Below, piece by piece: positions 1-8,686 of a stretch of DNA of 64,000 bases. Origin of the DNA: Rhodanobacter lindaniclasticus. Lineage in GTDB: Bacteria; Pseudomonadota; Gammaproteobacteria; Xanthomonadales; Rhodanobacteraceae. The translations under genes and the position numbers were made by a program. Below the pieces are notes generated by a model. The model ran no database searches. It was not told the origin of the DNA and saw only the letters and a program-made list of their open reading frames with translations. The stretch lies in contig NZ_MWIO01000004.1 in the NCBI RefSeq assembly GCF_004799035.1, positions 1 to 64,000 on the forward strand, written 5' to 3'. How positions within the stretch are numbered: the first letter of the stretch is position 1; each line of letters starts with the position of its first letter.

Positions 1-250
1 CTGGGGCGCGCGGTCGCGCGCCCCAGGCCGAGGTGACGAAACACAGCTGCTGCGCCTGCTCGCGGATCGCCGCGACCACGGCCGGATGCTGGTGGCCGAG
101 GTTGCTGCATTCGGCCAGGCTGCTCATGTCCAGGATGCGCCGGCCGTCCTCCAGTTCGAGGTACGCGCCACTGCCGCCGACCACGGTCGGTGCCCGCCAT
201 GCCGACTGCACGCACCAGCTGTGCAGCACACTGTCGCGTTCGCTCGCCAC
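1..250 (-). CDS. Class III (PLP) aminotransferase, N-terminal part, cut by window edge
   Basis: The minus strand reads open to the left edge, so only about the first 83 residues are present. The visible protein has an N-terminal substrate/cofactor fold typical of class III aminotransferases: a GSGAYLELEDGRRILDMSS stretch, then GHQHPAVVAAIREQA, as in the omega-amino-acid / beta-alanine pyruvate group. I chose the GTG at 250 because GAGGGG lies 6 nt upstream and a likely operator then falls outside the gene. An ATG at 310 with AGAAGG upstream is the alternative and adds 20 residues. It is divergent from an IclR regulator. The PLP lysine lies outside the window, so substrate cannot be assigned. 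Confidence 0.75.
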   Translation of the reverse strand, partial: MASERDSVLHSWCVQSAWRAPTVVGGSGAYLELEDGRRILDMSSLAECSNLGHQHPAVVAAIREQAQQLCFVTSAWGARPRAP

Positions 251-270
251 ACCGATCCCCTCGATCCGGT

Positions 271-289
271 TTGTGCGGTAATCGCACAA
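271..289. promoter_or_regulatory. Putative IclR/PcaR-type operator
   Basis: Perfect inverted repeat with 7-bp arms TTGTGCG / CGCACAA around GTAAT. The inner 15 bases GTGCGGTAATCGCAC match, from memory, 13 of 15 positions of the Pseudomonas putida PcaR site GTTCGATAATCGCAC. A second, weaker repeat (TTCG-N5-CGAA, 293-305) follows. The site lies between the divergent aminotransferase and regulator genes, where autoregulation and control of both directions would be expected. Binding by the adjacent regulator is inferred. Confidence 0.5.
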
Positions 290-354
290 CAATTCGTATT
301 GCGAACCCATTGGAAACCTTCTACGCTCGGCCTGTCAATGGAGGCCGCCAACGC

Positions 355-1173
355 ATGGCATCGACAGCATTCGAGGACAGCGCGGACTACGTGCAATCGC
401 TGGCGCGCGGGCTCCAGGTGCTGCGCGCATTCGATCGCGAGCTGCCCAGCGCGAGTCTGTCCGAGGTCGCCGAACGCACGGACCTGTCGCGTGCGGTGGT
501 GCGCCGCAGCCTGCTGACCCTGCAGCACCTGGGCTACGTGGGCAGCCGCGGCCGCAGTTTCTTCCTGACCCCGCGCGTGCTGGAGCTGGGCTACAGCTAC
601 CTCACCTCGCTGGACCTGACCGAGCTGGCGCAGCAGAGCATGGAGCTGCTGTCGCAGCGGGTCGGCGAGTCGTGTTCGATGGCCGTGCTCGACGGCAGCG
701 ACATCGTCTACGTGCTGCGCGTGCCGGTGCGCCGGGTGATGAGCCTGGCGCTGGGCGTGGGCGCGCGGCTGCCGGCGTTCGCCGCCTCGCTGGGGCGGGT
801 GATGCTGGCCGACCTGGCCGAGGCCGAGCTGGCCGCCTGGCTGCGCGGCCAGAAGTTCCGTGCCTACACGCCGCAGACGATCCGCAGCGCCAGCGCGCTG
901 AAGGCGGAACTGCGCCGTGTGCGCGAGCAAGGCTATGCGCTGGTCTCGCGCGAGCTGGAGCCGGGCTTGTGCTCGATCGCGGTGCCGATCCACGCCGGCG
1001 ACGGCCGCGTGGTCGCCGCGTTGAACGTCGGCATGCCATACAGCGAGGAAGCCCCCGCGCGCGCGGTGCAGCAGATCCTGCCGGCCCTGCACGAGGCGCA
1101 GCGCGCCATCGAGCAGGCGATCCGGCGCGGCGGCTGGCTGCCGCACCTGGCAATGAGGCACGCCTATGAATGA
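355..1173 (+). CDS. IclR-family transcriptional regulator, PcaR/PcaU/PobR-like
   Basis: 272-residue regulator. Residues about 12-75 form the winged helix-turn-helix (SLSEVAERTDLSRAVVRRSL recognition region, then LGYVGSRGRSFFLTPRVLELG). The rest is the IclR effector domain with SCSMAVLDGSDIVYV and GLCSIAVPI. These motifs match the aromatic-acid (beta-ketoadipate) regulator group of the family. The start at ATG 355 has GGAGG 10 nt upstream; earlier in-frame codons read into the divergent gene. Its stop overlaps the thiolase start by 8 nt, so the two are translationally coupled. It probably senses a catabolic intermediate and controls this cluster and the divergent aminotransferase. Confidence 0.88.
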   Translation: MASTAFEDSADYVQSLARGLQVLRAFDRELPSASLSEVAERTDLSRAVVRRSLLTLQHLGYVGSRGRSFFLTPRVLELGYSYLTSLDLTELAQQSMELLSQRVGESCSMAVLDGSDIVYVLRVPVRRVMSLALGVGARLPAFAASLGRVMLADLAEAELAAWLRGQKFRAYTPQTIRSASALKAELRRVREQGYALVSRELEPGLCSIAVPIHAGDGRVVAALNVGMPYSEEAPARAVQQILPALHEAQRAIEQAIRRGGWLPHLAMRHAYE

Positions 1174-2368
1174 CGCCTGGCTGGTCGACGCCACGCGCAC
1201 CCCGTTCGGTCGCCTCGGCGGCGCGCTGGCCGGCGTGCGCGCCGACGATCTCGCCGCGCTGCCGATCGCGGCCTTGATGGCGCGCCACCCGGCGCTGGAC
1301 TGGGCGGCGCTGGACGAGGTGATCCTGGGCTGCGCGAACCAGTCCGGCGAGGACAACCGCAACGTCGCGCGGATGGCGGCGCTGCTGGCTGGCTTGCCGC
1401 CGGACGTGCCGGCCGTCACCGTCAACCGGCTGTGCGCGTCCGGCCTCGAAGCCATCGGCCAAGCCGCGCGCGCGATCGCCTGTGGCGAGGCCGAGCTGGT
1501 CGTCGCCGGCGGCGTCGAGAGCATGAGCCGCGCGCCGTACGTGCTGGCCAAGGCCGGCGCGGCGTTCGCGCGCGACCAGCAGCTGGAGGACACCACGCTG
1601 GGCTGGCGCCTGGTCAACCCGCGCATGCAGGCCGGCTACGGCATCGACTCGATGACGCAGACTGCCGAGAACCTCGCCCGCGAGCACGGCATCGACCGCG
1701 ACAGCCAGGACGCCTATGCGCTGCGCAGCCAGCAGCGCACCGCGCACGCGCAGGGGCAGGGCTGGCTGGCGGAGGAAATCACCGCCGTGGATGCGCCGCG
1801 TGGGCGGGAGTCGATCCTCGTGCAGATCGACGAACACCCGCGCGCCGAGACCACCGCGGCGAAGCTGGCCGCGCTCAAGCCGCTGCTCGGCGCCGGCAGC
1901 AGCATCACCGCCGGCAACGCGTCGGGCCTCAACGACGGCGCCGCCGCCGTGCTGCTGGCCTCCGAGGCGGCACTGGCGCGATACGGCCTGCAGCCGCTGG
2001 CGCGCATCGTCGGCATGGCCGCGGCCGGCGTCGCGCCGCGGGTGATGGGCATCGGCCCGGTGCCGGCGATCCGCAAGCTGCTCGCGCGCACCGGCCTGGA
2101 CCTGGCCGACTTCGACCGCATCGAGATCAACGAGGCGTTCGCCGCGCAGGTGCTCGCCTGCACGCGCACGCTCGGCCTGCCCGACGATGCCGATCACGTC
2201 AACGCCAACGGCGGCGCGATCGCGCTCGGCCACCCGCTCGGCGCCAGCGGCGCGCGGCTGGCGCTGAGCGCGGCATTCGCGCTGCGCCGCCATCAGCAAC
2301 GCCGCGCGCTGGTCAGCCTGTGCATCGGCGTCGGCCAGGGGCTGGCGCTGGCCCTGGAGCGACCATGA
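1166..2368 (+). CDS. pcaF: Thiolase, 3-oxoadipyl-CoA thiolase-like (PcaF)
   Basis: 400-residue thiolase, the usual family length. It shows the nucleophilic cysteine in [10 protein letters not shown] (about residue 91), the [12 protein letters not shown] signature, the HPLGASGAR histidine block near residue 353 and the CIGVGQG cysteine block near 385. The [17 protein letters not shown] and [13 protein letters not shown] segments are characteristic of beta-ketoadipyl-CoA thiolases, which split 3-oxoadipyl-CoA into succinyl-CoA and acetyl-CoA. The upstream PcaR-like regulator supports this. No other pca genes are in the window, so a related acyl-CoA substrate is possible. It overlaps the next gene by 4 nt (ATGA). 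Confidence 0.85.
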   Translation: MNDAWLVDATRTPFGRLGGALAGVRADDLAALPIAALMARHPALDWAALDEVILGCANQSGEDNRNVARMAALLAGLPPDVPAVTVNRLCASGLEAIGQAARAIACGEAELVVAGGVESMSRAPYVLAKAGAAFARDQQLEDTTLGWRLVNPRMQAGYGIDSMTQTAENLAREHGIDRDSQDAYALRSQQRTAHAQGQGWLAEEITAVDAPRGRESILVQIDEHPRAETTAAKLAALKPLLGAGSSITAGNASGLNDGAAAVLLASEAALARYGLQPLARIVGMAAAGVAPRVMGIGPVPAIRKLLARTGLDLADFDRIEINEAFAAQVLACTRTLGLPDDADHVNANGGAIALGHPLGASGARLALSAAFALRRHQQRRALVSLCIGVGQGLALALERP

Positions 2369-3762
2369 TGCGACTCCGTTTCCTGCACGCCCTCATCGCC
2401 ACGGCGGCGCTGCTGCCGCTGGCCGGCCATGCCGCCGATACCGCGCCGCCGGCCGACCGCGCGCTGGGCCGCGCGCTGCTCGGCGAGCTGATCGCCGTCG
2501 ACACCACCTCCGAACACGGCAGCACCACGGTCGCGGCAGAAAAGCTCGCCAAGCGCTTCCTCGACGCCGGCTTCGCGCCGGCGGACGTGCAGGTGGTCGG
2601 CGACGATCCGCGCCGGCGCAACCTGGTGGTGCGCCTGCGCGGCCACGGCGAGCGCAAACCGATCCTGCTGCTGGCGCACCTGGACGTGGTCGAGGCGCGG
2701 CGCGAGGACTGGCACGTCGATCCGTTCGCGCTGACCGAGCGCGACGGCTACTTCTACGGTCGCGGCAGCATGGACATCAAGGGCGGCGGCGCCGGCCTGG
2801 TCGAGACACTGCTGCGCCTGCACCGTGAGCGTTTCGTGCCGAAGGGCGACTACATCCTCGCGCTGACCGCCGGCGAGGAAGACGGCGTCGCCAACGGCGT
2901 GCAGTGGCTGCTGGCGCACCGGCCCGAACTGATCCGCTCGGCTTATTCGATCAACGTCGACGGCGGCGGCCCGGAACTGCGCGGCGGCCGCGTGGCGGTG
3001 CTGTCGGTGGAGACCGCCGAGAAGGTGTTCCTGAGCTACACGCTGACCGTGCGCAACCCCGGCGGGCACAGCTCGCTGCCGACGCCCGACAACGCGATCT
3101 ATCGCTTGGCGCAGGCGCTGGCGCGGCTGGCGCCGCTGCAGTTCCCGCTGCGCAGCAACGCGGCCACCCGCGGCTATTACGCGACGCTGGCGAAGGATTA
3201 TTCGGGCGCGCTCGCCGCCGACATGCGTGCGGTCGCCCGCGCGCCGTCCGATCCCGCGGCGCTGGCGCGGCTGGCGGCGTCCTCCGTCTACAACAACGCG
3301 CAATTGCGCACCACCTGCGTGCCGACGCTGCTCGCAGGCGGCCAGGCCGAGAACGCGCTGCCGCAGCTCGCGCGCGCCACGATCAACTGCCGTCTGCTGC
3401 CGGACGAGGACCCTGACCGGGTGGATGCGGCGCTGCGCCAGGCCGTGGCCGATCCCGGCATCGAGATCGCCCGCGTCGCGCCGCCGCAGCCCAGCCCGCC
3501 CAGCCCGGTGGACGCGGCGCTGTTCGCGCGGATCGGCGAGGTGGCGCAAGCGCTGTGGGGGCCGATTCCGGTGACGCCCTACATGTCCGCCGGTGCCTCG
3601 GACAGCGTGTTCCTGCGCGCCGCCGGGATGCCGTCCTACGTCTTCAACGGCATCGCCTACGACGTCGACGACGACCGTTCGCACGGCCAGGACGAACGCA
3701 TCCTGGTCGATGCCTACTACCGCTCACTGGAATTTGACTATAGCTTGTTAAAAAAACTTTAA
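2365..3762 (+). CDS. Secreted M20-family metallopeptidase
   Basis: 465 residues starting with a signal peptide (two Met, RLRFLHALIATAALLPLAGHA). It has the M20 di-zinc centre: His about 105 in LLLAHLDVVEA, the bridging Asp about 137 in GRGSMDIKGG, and the catalytic/ligand pair Glu171-Glu172 in TAGEEDG. A lid/dimerisation domain starts at the RNPGGHSSLP segment, and the last His ligand is in DDDRSHGQDER. It likely hydrolyses a peptide or N-acyl amino acid in the periplasm. It overlaps the thiolase by ATGA, so it belongs to the same operon. The product could feed the aminotransferase and thiolase, but the substrate is unknown. Confidence 0.85.
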   Translation: MMRLRFLHALIATAALLPLAGHAADTAPPADRALGRALLGELIAVDTTSEHGSTTVAAEKLAKRFLDAGFAPADVQVVGDDPRRRNLVVRLRGHGERKPILLLAHLDVVEARREDWHVDPFALTERDGYFYGRGSMDIKGGGAGLVETLLRLHRERFVPKGDYILALTAGEEDGVANGVQWLLAHRPELIRSAYSINVDGGGPELRGGRVAVLSVETAEKVFLSYTLTVRNPGGHSSLPTPDNAIYRLAQALARLAPLQFPLRSNAATRGYYATLAKDYSGALAADMRAVARAPSDPAALARLAASSVYNNAQLRTTCVPTLLAGGQAENALPQLARATINCRLLPDEDPDRVDAALRQAVADPGIEIARVAPPQPSPPSPVDAALFARIGEVAQALWGPIPVTPYMSAGASDSVFLRAAGMPSYVFNGIAYDVDDDRSHGQDERILVDAYYRSLEFDYSLLKKL

Positions 3763-3862
3763 GAGGCCACTGTCTCCTCATGCAACGCACCGCCTTCCCC
3801 TGCTTGTACCGCCTGTCCGTCGACGCGGACCGGACCGCCGTGCCGCCGCGGCAGCACCGGCC

Positions 3863-5902
3863 ATGACGGACACACTCGCCACCGGCACGCTGGAGCAGGC
3901 GCTGGCCCACGCCGAGCGTCTGCTGCAGCGCGACCCGGCGCTGGCCGGCGAACAGGCCGCGGAGATCCTCAAGGCTGCCGCCGGCCACCCCGCCGCGCTG
4001 CGCCTGCTGGCGGCGGCGCGGATGGGGCAGGGCGACACCCAAGGCGCGCTGGAGATCCTCGAACCGCTGGCGCGGGCCCAGCCGAACTGGGCGCTCGCCC
4101 AGCTCGACCTTGGCCTGGCGCTGGGCCACGACGGCCGCGGCCAGCAGGCGATCGCCGCGTTGCGTCGCGCGGTGGCGCTGAAGCCCGACCTGCCGCAGGC
4201 CTGGCGCGCGCTCGGCGACCATCTCATGGCCGCCGGCGAGCAGGAGGCCGCGGACGCCGCCTACGCCAGCCACGTGCGCCATTCCACCAGCGACCCGCGC
4301 CTGCTGGCCGCCGCCACCGCGCTGGTCGAGAACCGCATCCCGGTGGCCGAGGCACTGCTGCGCGAGCATCTGAAGCAGGCGCCGACCGACGTCGCCGCGA
4401 TCCGCATGTTCGCCGAGGTCGCCGCCCGGCTGGGCCGCAACGAGGATGCGCTGCACCTGCTGGAGCGCTGCCTGGAGCTGGCGCCCGGTTTCGATGCCGC
4501 GCGCCAGAACTACGCCCAGGTCCTGCATCGCAGCAACCGGCCGGAGCAGGCGCTGGCGCAGATCGAGCGCCTGCTGGCGACGGCGCCGGGCCACCCCGGC
4601 TACCGCAACCTCAAGGCGGTAGTGTTGTGCCGGGTCGGCGACTACGAGCCGGCGATCGCCCTCTACGCCGAGCTGCTGGAGCAGTACCCGGACAACCCGA
4701 AGGTGTGGATGAGCTACGGCCATGCGCTGAAGACCGCCGGGCACACGCAGCGCGCCATCGACGCCTACCGCCGCAGCCTGGCACGGGAGCCGTCCTTCGG
4801 CGAAGTCTGGTGGAGCCTGGCCAACCTCAAGACCTTCCGCTTCGACGCCGACGATCTCGCCGCGATGCGCCGCCAGCTGGTGCGTACCGACCTGGCCGCG
4901 GACGACCGCCTGCACCTGGAGTTCGCCGTCGGCAAGGCGCTGGAGGACGCCGGCGAGTACGAAGCCTCGTTCCGGCACTACGCGCAGGGCAACGCGATCC
5001 GCCGCGCCCAGCTGCACTACAGCGCCGACGAGACCAGCGCGCGCGTGCGGCACATCCGCCAGCGTTACACCCGCGGGTTCTTCGCCGCGCGCGCCGGTTG
5101 CGGCAGCCCGGCGCGCGATCCGATCTTCGTGGTCGGCCTGCCGCGCTCCGGTTCCACCCTGATCGAGCAGATCCTGGCCAGTCACAGCCAGGTCGAAGGC
5201 ACCATGGAGCTGCCCGAGGTCACCTCGATCACGCGCATGCTGCGCGAGCGCGCCGGCGCCGACGGCGAGATGCCCTACCACGACGCGCTGGCGGCGCTGG
5301 ACGCCGGCGCGCTGCGCGAGCTGGGCGAGCGCTACCTCGACAATACCCGCATCCAGCGCAAGACCGCCGCGCCGTTGTTCGTCGACAAGATGCCGAACAA
5401 CTTCATGCACGTCGGGCTGATCCACCTGATGCTGCCGAACGCCACCATCATCGATGCGCGGCGGCACCCGCTGGCCTGCTGCTTCTCGGGCTTCAAGCAG
5501 CACTTCGCGCGCGGGCAGGGCTTCAGCTACAGCCTCGAGGACCTGGCGCGCTACTACCGCGACTATGTCGCGCTGATGGCGCATTTCGACGCGGTGCTGC
5601 CCGGGCGCATCCACCGCGTCTTCTACGAACGCATGGTCGAGGACACCGAGGGGGAGATTCGGCGCCTGCTCGACCATTGCGGCCTGCCGTTCGAGGAATC
5701 GTGCCTGCGATTCTTCCGGAACGAGCGACCCGTCCGCACCGCGAGTTCGGAACAGGTGCGCCGGCCGATCTACCGCGAAGGGGTGGATCACTGGCAGAAC
5801 TACGCGCCATGGCTGGCGCCTTTGGAATCGACACTGGGGCAGGTATTGCAGCGCTACCCCGAGGTGCCGGGATTCGAATCCGATGTGGCAGTTTCCGATT
5901 GA
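3863..5902 (+). CDS. TPR-repeat sulfotransferase
   Basis: 679 residues. The first about 400 are tandem tetratricopeptide repeats (for example AQLDLGLALGHDGRGQQAIAA, NPKVWMSYGHALKTAGHTQRAI). A C-terminal sulfotransferase domain follows, with the 5'-phosphosulfate loop GLPRSGSTLIEQ near residue 425 and the 3'-phosphate motif region IIDARRHPLACCFSGFKQ near 530. It should transfer sulfate from PAPS to a peptide or other acceptor held by the TPR superhelix. There is no signal peptide, so it is cytoplasmic. It lies 29 nt upstream of a TonB-dependent receptor, a pairing that suggests a shared ligand or a modified receptor. The acceptor is unknown. Confidence 0.88.
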   Translation: MTDTLATGTLEQALAHAERLLQRDPALAGEQAAEILKAAAGHPAALRLLAAARMGQGDTQGALEILEPLARAQPNWALAQLDLGLALGHDGRGQQAIAALRRAVALKPDLPQAWRALGDHLMAAGEQEAADAAYASHVRHSTSDPRLLAAATALVENRIPVAEALLREHLKQAPTDVAAIRMFAEVAARLGRNEDALHLLERCLELAPGFDAARQNYAQVLHRSNRPEQALAQIERLLATAPGHPGYRNLKAVVLCRVGDYEPAIALYAELLEQYPDNPKVWMSYGHALKTAGHTQRAIDAYRRSLAREPSFGEVWWSLANLKTFRFDADDLAAMRRQLVRTDLAADDRLHLEFAVGKALEDAGEYEASFRHYAQGNAIRRAQLHYSADETSARVRHIRQRYTRGFFAARAGCGSPARDPIFVVGLPRSGSTLIEQILASHSQVEGTMELPEVTSITRMLRERAGADGEMPYHDALAALDAGALRELGERYLDNTRIQRKTAAPLFVDKMPNNFMHVGLIHLMLPNATIIDARRHPLACCFSGFKQHFARGQGFSYSLEDLARYYRDYVALMAHFDAVLPGRIHRVFYERMVEDTEGEIRRLLDHCGLPFEESCLRFFRNERPVRTASSEQVRRPIYREGVDHWQNYAPWLAPLESTLGQVLQRYPEVPGFESDVAVSD

Positions 5903-5931
5903 TCGTCATCAACACTTAGAGAGGGGAGCCA

Positions 5932-8421
5932 ATGCACAGGATCAGGGGTAGACAACCAGCAACAACACGGCGGACGAGCTTGAACCGCCTGCCGCTCGCC
6001 GCGGCGATCTGCTTCGCCATGAGCTCGGTGGCGTTCGCGCAGGACGCCGGCCAGGCCCAGACGCCGACCGGAACGCCGGCGGCGGAGCAGAAGGTCGCCA
6101 CGCTCAGCACGGTGACCGTGACCGCGCAGAAACGGACCGAGAACCTGCAGAAGGTGCCGATCAGCATCCAGGTGCTGGGCTCGGAGAGAATCGAGCAGCT
6201 GCACATCGCCAACTTCGACGACTACGTGAAGTACCTGCCCAGCGTGTCCTACCAGAGCGCCGGCCCGGGCTTCTCCGAGATCTACATGCGCGGCGTGGCC
6301 AGCGGCGGCGACGGCAACCATTCCGGTTCGAGGCCGAGCGTCGGCGTGTACCTCGACGAGCAGCCGGTCACCACCGTCACCGGCCCGCTCGACATCCACA
6401 TGTACGACATCGCCCGCGTCGAGGTGCTGGCCGGGCCGCAGGGCTCCCTGTACGGTGCCAGCGCGCAGTCCGGCGCGTTGCGCATCATCACCAACAAGCC
6501 CGACGCCAGCGGCTTCGCCGCCAGCTACAGCGCCGGCATCGACTCGGTCGCGCATGGCGGCATCGGGCACGTGGTCGAGGGCATGGTCAACATCCCGATC
6601 GCGAAAAGCGCGGCGGTCCGTCTGGTCGGCTGGCACGAGCGCGACGCCGGCTACATCGACAACAAGGAAGGCACGCGCACTTACCCGGTATCCGGCATCA
6701 CCGTCAGCAATGCCAGGAACTGCACGGCGTCGAGCCTGCTGGTCTGCATGCCCGCGGCCAAGAAGGACTACAACGGCAACGACATCGACGGCGCGCGCGC
6801 GGCGCTGAAGGTCGACCTCAACGACGACTGGTCGATCAACGGCACCCTGATGGGACAGAACACGGTGGCCCACGGCAACATCGCCACCGACCCGGCGATC
6901 GGCGACCTCGCCCTGACCCACTTCTATCCGGAGCGCACTTCCGATCGCTGGTGGCAGGCGGCGCTGACGCTGCAGGGCAAGATCGGCAACTTCGACCTGA
7001 CCTATGCGTACGCGCACCTCAAGCGGAACCAGGTCGAGCACAACGACTACAGCGACTATTCGTTCTGGTACGACCAGCTGCCCTACGCGTACGGCACCTA
7101 CCTCTACGACAACGACGGCGCGCTGATCAATCCGTCGCAGTACATCATCGGCAAGGACCGCTACGCCATGGACAGCCACGAGCTGCGCCTGGCGTCGCCG
7201 AAGGAGGATCGCCTGCGCGTGGTCGGCGGCCTGTTCTGGGAACGCTCGGTGCACGACATCGAACAGCGCTACATGGTCGACGGCCTGGCCGATTTCCTGT
7301 CGATCACCGGCTGGCCGAGCACCCTCTGGCTGACCGAGCAGGTGCGCACCGACCGCGATGAGGCAGTGTTCGGCGAGCTGTCCTACGACTTCATCCCCGA
7401 CACGCTCACCGGCACCATCGGCGGGCGCTACTTCCGCGCCGACAACAGCCTGGGCGGCTTCTACGGGTTCAGCGCCGGCTACTTCCCCGGCTCCAGCTAC
7501 GGCGAGGCAGGCTGCGTCTCGCCCGAGCCGTTCCACGGCGCGCCGTGCCTGGACTTCGACAAGAACGTGAAGGAAACCGGCTCGCTCGGCAAGGTCAACC
7601 TGACCTGGAACATCTCGCCGACCAAGATGGTCTACCTCACCCGGTCCGAGGGCTACCGCCCCGGCGGCCTGAACCGTCGCGGCTCGCTGCCGCCGTACAA
7701 GTCGGATTACCTGACCAACTACGAGTTCGGCTGGAAGACCACCTGGCTCGCCAACCGGCTGTCGTTCAACGGCTCGGTGTTCCAGCAGGACTGGAAGGAC
7801 TTCCAGTTCAGCATCCTCGGCGCCAACGGCCTCACCGAAATCAAGAACGCCAACCAGGCGCGCATCCGGGGCCTGGAAACGGAGTTGAACTGGGCCGCCG
7901 CCTACAACCTGCAACTCAGCGCCGGGGCCGCCTTCTACGACGCCAAGCTGACCGCGACCTACTGCGGCTTCACCGACGCCAACGGCACGCCGGTCACCGA
8001 TTGTCCCGGTGCGGAGCTGGCGCCGAAGGGCACCCAGCTGCCGGTGACGCCCAGGTTCAAGGGCAACCTGGTGGCGCGCTACACCTTCGACGTCGGTGAA
8101 AACGAGGCCTACCTGCAGGGCGCGGTGGTGCATGTGGGCGAGCGCAAGTCCGACCTGCGTCTGCTCGAAAACAGCCTGACCGGCAATCTGGCGGCTTACA
8201 CCACCATGGATGTCTCCGCCGGCTTCCGCAAGGGCGGCTGGACGCTGGACATGTACATCAACAACCTGTTCGACAAGCGCGCGCAACTCTACAAGTACAC
8301 CGAGTGCGCCGAGGCGGTTTGCGCCGCCCACGGCGTGGTGGCGCAGTACCCGAACGGGCAGGTGTACACCGTCACCAACCCGCCGCGCACCATCGGCTTG
8401 CGCTTCACGCAGGAGTTCTAG
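5932..8421 (+). CDS. TonB-dependent outer-membrane receptor
   Basis: 829 residues with a signal peptide (cleavage about residue 36, after SVAFA). A TonB-box-like stretch LSTVTVTAQKR follows, then a plug domain (VPISIQVLGSERIEQL, MRGV, RVEVLAGPQGSLYGASAQSGALRIITN). A 22-strand-type barrel ends in an aromatic residue (IGLRFTQEF). The plug is of the VTVTAQKR / GTLYG type common in sphingomonads and xanthomonads, which import diverse small organic ligands as well as iron chelates. A strong ribosome site (GAGAGGGGAG) precedes the ATG. Transcription probably ends at the 15-bp hairpin just downstream. Ligand unknown; the upstream sulfotransferase is the only clue. Confidence 0.9.
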   Translation: MHRIRGRQPATTRRTSLNRLPLAAAICFAMSSVAFAQDAGQAQTPTGTPAAEQKVATLSTVTVTAQKRTENLQKVPISIQVLGSERIEQLHIANFDDYVKYLPSVSYQSAGPGFSEIYMRGVASGGDGNHSGSRPSVGVYLDEQPVTTVTGPLDIHMYDIARVEVLAGPQGSLYGASAQSGALRIITNKPDASGFAASYSAGIDSVAHGGIGHVVEGMVNIPIAKSAAVRLVGWHERDAGYIDNKEGTRTYPVSGITVSNARNCTASSLLVCMPAAKKDYNGNDIDGARAALKVDLNDDWSINGTLMGQNTVAHGNIATDPAIGDLALTHFYPERTSDRWWQAALTLQGKIGNFDLTYAYAHLKRNQVEHNDYSDYSFWYDQLPYAYGTYLYDNDGALINPSQYIIGKDRYAMDSHELRLASPKEDRLRVVGGLFWERSVHDIEQRYMVDGLADFLSITGWPSTLWLTEQVRTDRDEAVFGELSYDFIPDTLTGTIGGRYFRADNSLGGFYGFSAGYFPGSSYGEAGCVSPEPFHGAPCLDFDKNVKETGSLGKVNLTWNISPTKMVYLTRSEGYRPGGLNRRGSLPPYKSDYLTNYEFGWKTTWLANRLSFNGSVFQQDWKDFQFSILGANGLTEIKNANQARIRGLETELNWAAAYNLQLSAGAAFYDAKLTATYCGFTDANGTPVTDCPGAELAPKGTQLPVTPRFKGNLVARYTFDVGENEAYLQGAVVHVGERKSDLRLLENSLTGNLAAYTTMDVSAGFRKGGWTLDMYINNLFDKRAQLYKYTECAEAVCAAHGVVAQYPNGQVYTVTNPPRTIGLRFTQEF

Positions 8422-8456
8422 GCCGGCAAGCCGCCCGCCCGCACGGCAAGGATGCC

Positions 8457-8492
8457 CGCGAAAGGCCCCGGTGCGAACCGGGGCCTTTCGCG
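8457..8492 (+). terminator. Hairpin terminator after the receptor gene
   Basis: Perfect 15-bp stem (8457-8471 with 8478-8492) and a 6-nt loop TGCGAA, 35 nt after the receptor stop. There is no uridine tract, so it may be a factor-assisted terminator or a 3' stabiliser. It separates the receptor from the sigma-54 promoter region. Confidence 0.6.
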
Positions 8493-8502
8493 TTCCAGGG
8501 CG

Positions 8503-8560
8503 GTGTCCGCGGCGGACCGGCGCGTGTTCGTCCGGTTGTCCGTACGGTGTCCGCGGACAC
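8503..8560. promoter_or_regulatory. Candidate upstream activator sites for the NtrC-type regulator
   Basis: The palindrome GTGTCCGCGGACAC (8547-8560) is perfect. A related copy around 8503-8517 has arms GTCCG / CGGAC around CGG, and a third partial copy TTGTCCGTACGG lies at 8536-8547. These lie about 65-140 bp upstream of the sigma-54 core, the usual distance for enhancer sites. The cognate activator is probably the NtrC-type gene at 26373. Confidence 0.5.
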
Positions 8561-8625
8561 TTCGGCGGCGCCGTCGGAACCGATCAAACCGTTGCAGGAC
8601 AAGCGTTTGCGGCGCCGTGGCCGAG

Positions 8626-8641
8626 TGGCACGTGGATTGCA
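8626..8641 (+). promoter_or_regulatory. Sigma-54 promoter driving the efflux array
   Basis: TGGCACGTGGATTGCA matches the -24/-12 consensus TGGCACR-N4-TTGCW at every defined position, with GG and GC in the correct register. A start near 8652 would leave about 35 nt of leader before the ATG at 8687, with AGGA at 8674-8677. The nearby bases resemble the 5' end of a tRNA (GGCCGAGTGG) but no tRNA fold follows. Confidence 0.85.
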
Positions 8642-8686
8642 ATGACTGCCGTGCAACCGCGCTGTACGCGGTCAGGAACGGCATCG

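Noticed and set aside
124-1626. Long open frames on the strand opposite to the IclR and thiolase genes
   Set aside because: Products are Arg/Ala-rich with no domains; they are shadows produced by high GC codon bias, as in many other places of the window.
8452-8645. Small frames between the receptor and adaptor genes
   Set aside because: They overlap the terminator hairpin and promoter, have biased composition and no ribosome site.
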